The notes below the pieces were generated by a model that had not been told where the DNA came from, searched no databases, and saw only the letters and a program-made list of their open reading frames with translations. 6,833 nt of DNA. Source: Alphaproteobacteria bacterium (GTDB taxonomy: Bacteria > Pseudomonadota > Alphaproteobacteria > Rhodospirillales > Rhodospirillaceae). Location: the NCBI GenBank assembly GCA_015228695.1, contig JADGDA010000138.1:1-6833 (forward strand), given 5' to 3'. Shown here piece by piece: positions 1 to 4,422 of the stretch (positions are counted from its first letter, which is position 1; every line of letters starts with the position of its first letter). The position numbers and the translations under genes were made by a program.

Positions 1-179
1 GCGCACTTTCCACAGGTCGGCCACGTCACGTAGCGGAACCCCGCATAGGCCCCGGCGGCCAACGCAGCGGTGGTCACGAGGAGGGGGGCCATCAGCCCGC
101 TCCCTGCCGCGAGCAACCCCAGACCCGCGCCGCCGCCGGCCGCGAGCTTGGTCGTTGCCAGAGCGGTCGAAACTGCCAT
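1..179 (-). CDS. Small Gly/Ala-rich membrane protein, partial (C-terminus beyond left edge)
   Basis: An open frame of 59 complete codons runs off the left edge without a stop. The ATG (177-179) has an AAGGGG ribosome binding site 8 nt upstream. The visible protein starts MAVSTALATTKLAAGGGAG, continues with a Gly/Leu/Ala stretch (about residues 14-30), and has a second hydrophobic stretch (about 31-48). Next come an aromatic/basic FRYVTW segment and a Cys-Gly-Lys-Cys motif at the cut. One or two membrane segments are likely. I do not recognise the family. It lies 64 bp downstream of feoA on the same strand, so it is probably in the Fur-controlled transcript and may serve ferrous iron uptake; that is inference from position. 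The K-L-x-G-rich / GLGLL / P-L-L / A-G-A-Y-A pattern loosely recalls the Leu-Gly-rich magnetosome proteins (Mms6, MamD, MamG), but such low-complexity resemblance is weak evidence. Confidence 0.6.
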   Translation of the reverse strand, partial: MAVSTALATTKLAAGGGAGLGLLAAGSGLMAPLLVTTAALAAGAYAGFRYVTWPTCGKC

Positions 180-194
180 CGTCCCATCCCCTTG

Positions 195-214
195 CCGGCA
201 AATTCCCCTGCCGG
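195..214 (-). other. Small hairpin ahead of the membrane-protein RBS
   Basis: The arms CCGGCA (195-200) and TGCCGG (209-214) form a perfect 6-bp stem with an 8-nt loop. It lies in the 64-bp gap after feoA, directly upstream of the AAGGGG ribosome binding site of the next gene on the minus strand. No T-run follows, so it is not a convincing intrinsic terminator. It could be an RNA processing or stability element, or chance in GC-rich DNA. Confidence 0.25.
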
Positions 215-219
215 GCCGC

Positions 220-252
220 CCCGTCCTCAGGAACCGCCCGTCCTCAGGAACC
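220..252. repeat. 16-bp tandem direct repeat at the end of feoA (17-bp period)
   Basis: CCCGTCCTCAGGAACC occurs at 220-235 and again at 237-252, one base apart. The right copy contains the last sense codons and the TGA of feoA; the left copy lies just beyond the stop. The arrangement suggests a recent short tandem duplication at the 3' end of the gene. It leaves the FeoA domain intact. Confidence 0.8.
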
Positions 253-542
253 AGAGGCCTCGGGCTTCCGGTCAACCATCAGGAGGATGTTGCGGGCATC
301 GGCGTTGCGCAGGCAAATCTGGTGGCCGAGAAGGGTGTACAGGCGGGGGTCCCCGAACGGAGCCGTCTGATCCACGCACACCTCGTGCCCCTTCACGACG
401 CCCATGGCGGACAGGCGGCGCTTCAGCGATGCGTCCCCGGTGATCCGGTTGATGCTGCCCTGTCCCCCGGCCCCAGATCGGCCAACGTCACGATGTCGTT
501 CTGCAAGTGCGAACCCTTCGAATCAACGTGCGTCACGCGCAT
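244..542 (-). pseudogene. feoA: feoA, ferrous iron transport protein A, with a one-base frameshift
   Basis: FeoA is a small SH3-like cytoplasmic partner of the FeoB ferrous iron permease. From the ATG at 540-542 the frame reads 28 residues ending in TLADLGPGDR. It then goes out of register and would stop at 423-425 after 39 residues. The rest of FeoA is present in another frame from 456 to the TGA at 244-246 (70 residues). That part carries RRLSAMGVVKG, the APFGDP loop, and a GHQICLRNADARNILL-like end, all typical of the family. One extra G in the GGG run at 458-460 would restore a ~99-aa protein reading ...PGDRGSINRI, the family's usual length. The defect is therefore a single-base loss, either real or a homopolymer sequencing error. 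An AGGGGG directly abuts the ATG but sits 6 nt ahead of a GTG at 534-536, so GTG may be the true start. A Fur box and a strong promoter lie upstream. feoB is expected beyond the left edge. Confidence 0.85.
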
Positions 543-580
543 CCCCCTGATTTTCAAGTCACCCTAAGTCACACACCAGG

Positions 581-599
581 AATGAGAACGATTATCATT
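581..599 (-). promoter_or_regulatory. Fur box upstream of feoA
   Basis: On the minus strand the site reads AATGATAATCGTTCTCATT. Compared with the classical 7-1-7 Fur motif (TGATAAT-n-ATTATCA), the core at 583-597 matches 12 of 14 positions. It begins 12 bp downstream of the predicted -10 element, so it should cover the start of transcription and allow iron-Fur to repress the feoA transcript. In some alphaproteobacteria related regulators (Mur, Irr) replace Fur, so the binding protein is inferred. Confidence 0.85.
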
Positions 600-610
600 C
601 CCGATGGGGC

Positions 611-638
611 ATAATGACCCTTTGCGCAGTAATGTCAA
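611..638 (-). promoter_or_regulatory. Sigma70-type promoter of the feoA operon
   Basis: On the minus strand a perfect -35 TTGACA (633-638) is separated by 16 bp from a -10 CATTAT (611-616; 4 of 6 matches to TATAAT). The -35 begins only 10 bp beyond the stop codon of the upstream receiver gene. Transcription should start near 604, just ahead of the Fur box, giving a leader of about 60 nt before feoA. Confidence 0.7.
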
Positions 639-648
639 CGGGGGGGTG

Positions 649-1494
649 TTATTTTTTTCCGGCGTCGCGTTCGAGCATCGCGGCGACCTCGGCCTGCGAG
701 GACGCGGCCAGTTCCGCCTCGATCCGGGCCTGTTCCTCGGCGGCGGCTTTTTCCTCCGCCCGCTTTTTCTTGGCGTCGGCGGCGGCTTTCGCCTTGGTGC
801 CCATTTCCTGCGCCAGTTCGGCCGCTTCCTGCGCCAGTTCGGCGGCCGAGGCCTCCGCCTGGGCCATCGCCCGGGCCTCGGCCTCGGCGGCGGCCTTGGC
901 TTCCGCCGCGGCTTTCGCTTCCGCAGCGGCTTTCGCCTTGGCGTCCGCGGCGGCCCTGGCTTCCGCGAGTTCCCTCGCCTCGGCCTCGGCCTCGGCCTCG
1001 GCGGCGAGGCGATCGGACTCGCGGCGGCGGCACTCCTGATCGATCTGCCGACGGCGCCGGTCGGGACCGAAGAAATCCTTGGTACGGACGAAATCCCGTG
1101 GGTACTCGATGATGGTATAGATTCGGCTGTAGAGAGTTCCGGCGGAAATCGGCTTGGCAAGGAACTCGGTGATCCCCGCGTCGCGGGCCGCGAGCACCTT
1201 CCTGGCCTCCGTGTAGGCCGTCGCCACGATGACGGGGGTAAAGGGGGGGACGGTCTTGGCGTGCTGCCGGATCAACTTGGTAAACTCGATCCCGTCCAGC
1301 GGTTCCATCACCAGTTCGGTGATGATCACGTCCGGGCGGAATCCTTGCAGAACCTTCAGCGCCTCCTTCGCCCCCCTGGCGAACTGAAGCTCGCGCACGC
1401 CCAACGCGTAGAGCACCTCCCGGAAGATGACGTGCATGTGCTTGTTGGGGTCAACGATCAGAAACCGCAACTGGTCGATCTTGTACCTTTTCAT
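649..1494 (-). CDS. Degenerate CheY-like receiver fused to a long Ala/Glu/Lys coiled coil
   Basis: This 281-residue protein starts at ATG 1492-1494 with a weak GAAAG ribosome binding site. Residues 10-131 form a receiver domain with FLIVDPNKHM, MEPLDGIEF, ATAYTE and LAKPIS, the last giving the conserved Lys114. Two active-site positions are altered. The usual acidic pair is Asp15-Pro16, and the phospho-acceptor Asp is Glu60 (IITEL, where functional relatives have TD). Thr92 is kept. A basic GPDRRRRQ segment follows. Residues about 150-276 are almost all Ala, Glu, Lys, Arg and Gln, predicted as a long charged helix or coiled coil with internal KAAAEA and AELAQE repeats. No DNA-binding or enzymatic output domain is present. 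By family knowledge, Asp-to-Glu receivers cannot be phosphorylated normally and may mimic the active form. It lies 105 bp downstream of the pentapeptide/cyclase-like gene on the same strand, so a joint role is likely. The target is unknown. Confidence 0.9.
   Translation of the reverse strand: MKRYKIDQLRFLIVDPNKHMHVIFREVLYALGVRELQFARGAKEALKVLQGFRPDVIITELVMEPLDGIEFTKLIRQHAKTVPPFTPVIVATAYTEARKVLAARDAGITEFLAKPISAGTLYSRIYTIIEYPRDFVRTKDFFGPDRRRRQIDQECRRRESDRLAAEAEAEAEARELAEARAAADAKAKAAAEAKAAAEAKAAAEAEARAMAQAEASAAELAQEAAELAQEMGTKAKAAADAKKKRAEEKAAAEEQARIEAELAASSQAEVAAMLERDAGKK
802..933 (-). repeat. Short in-frame repeats encoding the coiled coil
   Basis: Two blocks of in-frame repetition lie in the helix-coding part of the receiver gene. 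Three 18-bp units at 880-933 encode KAAAEA, KAAAEA and KAAAEA (residues 188-205). Two 21-bp units at 802-843 encode AELAQEA and AELAQEM (residues 218-231), a heptad spacing. The wider 885-1010 stretch is rich in GGCCTCGGC-like words for Ala/Glu codons. Such DNA can change length by slippage, so the helix length may vary between strains. Confidence 0.75.
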
Positions 1495-1537
1495 CCGACT
1501 TTCAACACGTCAACCAAGACACGGACACCCCACGGGA

Positions 1538-1553
1538 GGGGACCCCCGTCCCC
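1538..1553 (-). other. GC-rich hairpin between the pentapeptide and receiver genes
   Basis: GGGGAC (1538-1543) and GTCCCC (1548-1553) pair over a 4-nt loop, a 6-bp all but pure GC stem. It sits in the 105-bp gap between the two minus-strand genes. No T-run follows on the minus strand, so it is not a clear terminator. It could be a partial attenuator or a transcript-end stabiliser. I see no convincing separate promoter in the gap. Confidence 0.3.
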
Positions 1554-1599
1554 CCCGACCGAACAGACCGGCTGCTTGCGGACAGACTCTCTCAGCCTC

Positions 1600-2961
1600 T
1601 CAGGCAGGAGCGCCGCGAGGCGTGACCAGATAGCAGACGACGTCCACGCCCGGGCTCGTCCGGTCCACGTCGCGCCTCCACTTGCGGGTCACGCGGGCGA
1701 AGTCGAACAGGTCCCGGTTCGTATCCTTATGGGAGCGGATCTCCTCCAGCACCACGACCTCGCCGGGATTGGCCAAGGGCTCGAGTCTGGCCGCCGGGCT
1801 GATCGAATTGACGATCAATTCCCCCTGATCATCCCCGCCGCCACGCCGGACCGTGGCGGCCCCCCAGTTGATGGCGACATAGGCCGGAACGTTCAATCCC
1901 TTCAGAACGGACAGATACCGCTCGGCGCAGCGGAGGGCGTCGGTCGGTCCCTCGAACGCCGCGATGATGGCGCTGGACTTCGCCGCCATGTGGACGCCCG
2001 TCCCACGATCGAGGAAGTGGTTGTTGTAACGGCTCAGAAGATCGAGCAGGTCGTGTCTGTCGTCGACCGTCTTTTCCGCCAGCCCGTTTACATGCAGGGA
2101 CAGGATCGCGAACGTTTTGCTCTCGTAGGAATAGAAGAGGCTCTCGTCCTCCGGGGCCGGCTGGAGCGCCACCGGCGGCGGCTCGGGCTCGGGCTCGGGT
2201 TCGGGCGGGATCACCTCCGGCTCGACGGGCGGAGGCGCCAGGAATTCGGCCTCGGCGTCGGTGATCTCGAACGCCTCCTCCGCCTCCACCTCGGCATCCG
2301 GGGGCGGCTCGGGCTCGCCGTACTCGGAGGCGTATTCCCCGCCGTCCTCTTCTTCTTCCCCTTCCTCGGAGCCAGCCTGCTTGCGGGAACGGAAACTCTG
2401 CAAAACCGTGCCGCTCAGATCGGCCCCGTCGAATCGGGTGCCGCTGGTGTCGGCGTCGGTCAGATTGGCGCCGCTGAGGTCGGAGTCGCGCAAATCGGCC
2501 CCGGCCAGGATGGCGCGGGTCAGATTGGCGCCGGACAGCCGCGCGCCGACCAACCGCGCGCCGGCCAAGTTGGCCCCGGTGAGATCGGCCCCCGCCAGGT
2601 TGACCTTGCCGATCAGCCCGGCGCCCGCCAGGTTGACCCGGCGCAGATTGCAGCCGGAGAAATTGGCCCGCAGCAGGTAGGCCCCCGCGACGTTGGCGCC
2701 TTCGAGATTGGCGCCGGCCATGTTGACTTCGTCCAGATTGGAACCCGCCAGATTGGCGTCCTTGAGGTTGGCTCCGCTGAGATCGGCCTTCTTGAGATTG
2801 GCCAGGGACAAGATGGCCTGCCCGAGATCAAGCCCGGAAAGATTGGCTCCCCTGAGGTCCGCCTGGGCCAGATCGGGTTGCACCCCCGGCTCCTGCTTTC
2901 TCCAGGCGTTCCATCGTCCCGCTCCCTGGGCGACGTTTCGAAGGTGGTGAACGTTCGACAT
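1600..2961 (-). CDS. Pentapeptide-repeat protein with acidic linker and degenerate class III cyclase-like domain
   Basis: This 453-residue protein starts at ATG 2959-2961. Residues 34-189 hold 31 tandem pentapeptides of A(D/N)LxG type, predicted to form a right-handed quadrilateral beta-helix of nearly eight turns. A single extra residue (Lys119) breaks the register after the 17th repeat. Residues about 197-275 are an acidic, Pro/Glu-rich linker, including PEPEPEPEP at 253-261. Residues about 282-448 match the class III nucleotidyl cyclase fold: FAILSLHVNG, AAFEGPTDALRCAERYL, AYVAINWGAATV, and IVNSISPAARLEPLANPGE, the last close to the family's VNxAARLExxAxPG. The two metal-binding aspartates appear replaced by His290 and Ser330, so catalysis is unlikely; this is my manual alignment. 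No signal peptide or membrane segment is visible, so it is probably cytoplasmic. A promoter and a direct repeat precede it, and the degenerate receiver gene follows. Its role is not known; a scaffold or sensor is plausible. Confidence 0.9.
   Translation of the reverse strand: MSNVHHLRNVAQGAGRWNAWRKQEPGVQPDLAQADLRGANLSGLDLGQAILSLANLKKADLSGANLKDANLAGSNLDEVNMAGANLEGANVAGAYLLRANFSGCNLRRVNLAGAGLIGKVNLAGADLTGANLAGARLVGARLSGANLTRAILAGADLRDSDLSGANLTDADTSGTRFDGADLSGTVLQSFRSRKQAGSEEGEEEEDGGEYASEYGEPEPPPDAEVEAEEAFEITDAEAEFLAPPPVEPEVIPPEPEPEPEPPPVALQPAPEDESLFYSYESKTFAILSLHVNGLAEKTVDDRHDLLDLLSRYNNHFLDRGTGVHMAAKSSAIIAAFEGPTDALRCAERYLSVLKGLNVPAYVAINWGAATVRRGGGDDQGELIVNSISPAARLEPLANPGEVVVLEEIRSHKDTNRDLFDFARVTRKWRRDVDRTSPGVDVVCYLVTPRGAPA
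2180..2205 (-). repeat. Hexanucleotide repeat encoding Pro-Glu dipeptides
   Basis: A GGCTCG-type hexamer recurs about four times, with one C-to-T variant, and encodes the (Pro-Glu)n run of the linker (residues 253-261). Gain or loss of one unit would add or remove one Pro-Glu pair and keep the frame, so linker length could drift. Confidence 0.7.
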
Positions 2962-2968
2962 CGTCTTT

Positions 2969-2997
2969 CGACCTCAAATCGCCTTATACGACCTCAA
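2969..2997 (-). repeat. 9-bp direct repeat in the leader of the pentapeptide gene
   Basis: TTGAGGTCG (minus strand) occurs at 2989-2997 and 2969-2977, a 20-bp period, or about two helical turns. The near copy contains GAGG, about 10 nt ahead of the ATG, and may double as the ribosome binding site. The repeat lies downstream of the predicted promoter, so it could be a repressor site, an RNA element, or a remnant duplication. Confidence 0.45.
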
Positions 2998-3060
2998 TTG
3001 CGCGGCCGCGAGCCCTCTTCAAGCCCGGCCCACCCCTGGGCGCACAAGCCCTCTATGGTG

Positions 3061-3089
3061 ACGGTAGCAGGAAATGAAAGCTCGGTCAA
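3061..3089 (-). promoter_or_regulatory. Sigma70-type promoter for the pentapeptide/receiver gene pair
   Basis: On the minus strand -35 TTGACC (3084-3089) is followed, after exactly 17 bp, by -10 TACCGT (3061-3066). The predicted start is near 3054, giving a leader of about 90 nt before the ATG at 2961. The spacer is AT-richer than its surroundings, which supports a real promoter in this GC-rich DNA. Confidence 0.6.
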
Positions 3090-3269
3090 ATCGCTCGGCG
3101 CCCCCATTGCCCCAAAGGATGTGGCTTCCGCGCCGAACGGAGGGATGGGCACGGAAAAGCGCTATCCCTTGTGTCCCGCCGCCCGTCCCCGTCCCATGCC
3201 GGACCGGGGCGCGGCACGAGGGGGAGGAACGGGATATCCGCCTCCGGAGGCACGATGCGCCGTCCGCCT

Positions 3270-3710
3270 TCAGCGACTCGGGGGGGCCGGAGTCAGCGCG
3301 TCGATGACGCGGCACTCGGAAAGCGCGTTGATAACGCGGCACTCGGAAATGGTGCGCCCCCGGCAACTGGCGAGTTCCCGCAGGCGGTCCCGCAGGCGGC
3401 TCAGGTCGGCGATCCGCCGTTCCACCTCCTGCAACTGGACGGCGACGAGGCCGTCCACGTCGTCGCAGGACCGGGCGGGGTCGTCCGTCAGCCGCAGCAG
3501 AGACCGAATCGACTGGGTTCCCAGCCCGAGATCGCGGCAGGACCGGATGAACCGCAACCGCTGCGCATGCTCCGGAGCATAACGGCGATAGCCCGCGGCG
3601 GTGCGCTCCGGCGCGGCGAACAGACCGATGCGCTCGTAATAGCGGATCGTTTCGACACCGACACCGGTTTCCCGGCTCAGGGTTCCAATTCCGTAGGACC
3701 GTACCGACAT
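3270..3710 (-). CDS. MerR-family metal-responsive regulator with duplicated Cys motif
   Basis: This 146-residue protein has an N-terminal MerR winged helix-turn-helix (residues 5-72: YGIGTLSRETGV, ETIRYYERIGL, AAGYRRY). A long dimerisation helix (about 84-115) and a C-terminal metal-binding tail follow. Cys82 begins the helix as in ZntR/CadR/PbrR, and Cys116 and Cys124 match the tail cysteines of that group, so Zn, Cd or Pb sensing is likely. The tail motif SECRVINAL (122-130) is repeated immediately as SECRVIDAL (131-139), adding Cys133. Such regulators bend and untwist a promoter with an over-long spacer when metal binds, switching on an exporter. The gene is divergent from a cation transporter across a 72-bp gap holding a perfect operator. 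The ATG at 3708-3710 has AAGGGG only 2 nt upstream. The regulator class is secure; the metal is not. Confidence 0.93.
   Translation of the reverse strand: MSVRSYGIGTLSRETGVGVETIRYYERIGLFAAPERTAAGYRRYAPEHAQRLRFIRSCRDLGLGTQSIRSLLRLTDDPARSCDDVDGLVAVQLQEVERRIADLSRLRDRLRELASCRGRTISECRVINALSECRVIDALTPAPPSR
3294..3347 (-). repeat. 27-bp in-frame tandem duplication in the metal-binding tail
   Basis: The units 3321-3347 and 3294-3320 are identical at 24 of 27 bases. Each encodes the nine residues SECRVI(N/D)AL. The duplication is exactly in frame and covers the last metal-binding cysteine of the MerR-type regulator. Only three differences suggest a fairly recent event. Confidence 0.9.
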
Positions 3711-3716
3711 AACCCC

Positions 3717-3747
3717 TTGACCCTGTAGCCGCTACAGGGTTCAGGGT
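3717..3747 (+). promoter_or_regulatory. MerR-type operator-promoter for the cation transporter
   Basis: A -35 TTGACC (3717-3722) and a weak -10 CAGGGT (3742-3747) are separated by 19 bp, the lengthened spacer typical of MerR-controlled promoters. Between them lies the perfect inverted repeat ACCCTGTAGC-c-GCTACAGGGT (3720-3740). This closely resembles operators of the ZntR/CadR/PbrR group. Transcription would start near 3754, about 29 nt ahead of the transporter ATG. The same site sits just upstream of the regulator's own start, so self-control is likely. Confidence 0.88.
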
Positions 3748-3782
3748 ACGCCATCGGCAGAAACGGCGGTAGGAGAAAAATC

Positions 3783-4418
3783 ATGGTGGGCGGCTGTTGC
3801 AGCGGCGGAGCGTGCGGAGGCGAGGAGGCGGTCGACCGGACGTACCGGAAGGTTCTTTGGGTGGCGCTGGGCATCAACGCCGTGATGTTCCTGGTCGAGA
3901 TCGTCGCCGGCCTTTTGGGCGAATCCATGTCGCTCCAGGCCGACGCCCTGGATTTTCTCGGCGATGCGCTGAATTATGGCATCAGCCTGTTCGTGCTCGG
4001 CAAGGTGCTCGGCCAGCGGGCCAAGGCCGCCATGATCAAGGGCGGCACCATGGGACTGTTCGGTTTGTGGGTGGCGGGCGGAACCCTCTACAATTCCGTC
4101 CGGGGAACGCTGCCCGAGGCCGAAGTCATGGGAATCGTCGGGTTCATCGCGCTCGCCGCCAATCTCAGCGTGGCCGCGATGCTGTTCGCCTATCGCAAGG
4201 GCGACAGCAACATGCGCTCGGTCTGGATCTGCTCCCGCAACGACGCCATCGTCAATATCGCCGTGATTCTGGCGGGAGGCGGCGTCTATCTGACCTCCAC
4301 CCGCTGGCCGGACATCGCCGTCGCCGCCCTGGTGGCCGTCCTGTCTCTTTCCGGGGCGTTCCAGATTCTCCGGCAAGCGGCGCGGGAGATGCGGCACGTC
4401 GCCGCGCCAGCGGAATAG
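3783..4418 (+). CDS. Short CDF-type cation transporter with Cys-rich N-terminus
   Basis: This 211-residue membrane protein begins at an ATG with AGGAG 7 nt upstream. The N-terminus has Cys5, Cys6 and Cys11 (GGCCSGGACGG), a possible metal-loading site. About six membrane segments follow (roughly 23-43, 50-75, 87-105, 113-137, 146-170, 176-195). The second has ADALDFLGD, placing Asp57 and Asp61 at the CDF metal site. The fifth has CSRND, with Cys150 and Asp154 where zinc-type CDF proteins have His and Asp. I recall this Asp-Asp-Cys-Asp pattern, the Cys-rich start and the lack of a cytoplasmic C-terminal domain as typical of a bacterial CDF subgroup, so the protein looks full length. The likely job is proton-driven export of a soft divalent metal (Zn, Cd or Pb) from the cytoplasm, induced by the divergent MerR-type regulator. 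The substrate is inferred. Confidence 0.88.
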   Translation: MVGGCCSGGACGGEEAVDRTYRKVLWVALGINAVMFLVEIVAGLLGESMSLQADALDFLGDALNYGISLFVLGKVLGQRAKAAMIKGGTMGLFGLWVAGGTLYNSVRGTLPEAEVMGIVGFIALAANLSVAAMLFAYRKGDSNMRSVWICSRNDAIVNIAVILAGGGVYLTSTRWPDIAVAALVAVLSLSGAFQILRQAAREMRHVAAPAE

Positions 4419-4422
4419 CGCC

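Larger units (their letters stand above)
2962..3269. other. 308-bp non-coding gap between the MerR-type and pentapeptide genes
   Basis: Both flanking genes are transcribed leftward. The gap holds the promoter at 3061-3089, the direct repeat at 2969-2997, and a loopless 12-bp palindrome GCCTCCGGAGGC at 3240-3251 next to a GATATC site. I see no credible intrinsic terminator after the MerR-type gene. Open frames crossing the gap have no recognisable protein features and run into neighbouring genes, so I do not call a gene here. Confidence 0.6.

Noticed and set aside
2400..2860. A 15-bp periodic repeat array that might be read as a CRISPR or minisatellite
   Set aside because: The period equals five codons and matches the in-frame pentapeptide repeats. 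There are no spacers of constant length between identical repeats.
3240..3251. Palindrome GCCTCCGGAGGC as a terminator of the MerR-type gene
   Set aside because: It has no loop and no following T-run. It is probably a chance palindrome in GC-rich DNA.
3019..3366. A 115-codon minus-strand frame spanning the gap after the MerR-type gene
   Set aside because: It starts inside the regulator gene in another frame, has an Arg/Ser/Pro-rich composition without motifs, and covers the predicted promoter at 3061-3089.
604..3582. A 992-codon open frame on the plus strand lying opposite the receiver, pentapeptide and MerR-type genes
   Set aside because: It is antisense to three genes with clear domain motifs. 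Its Gln-Ile-Gly type repeats are simply the reverse reading of the pentapeptide DNA. Long antisense frames are common in GC-rich DNA with repetitive Ala/Leu codons.
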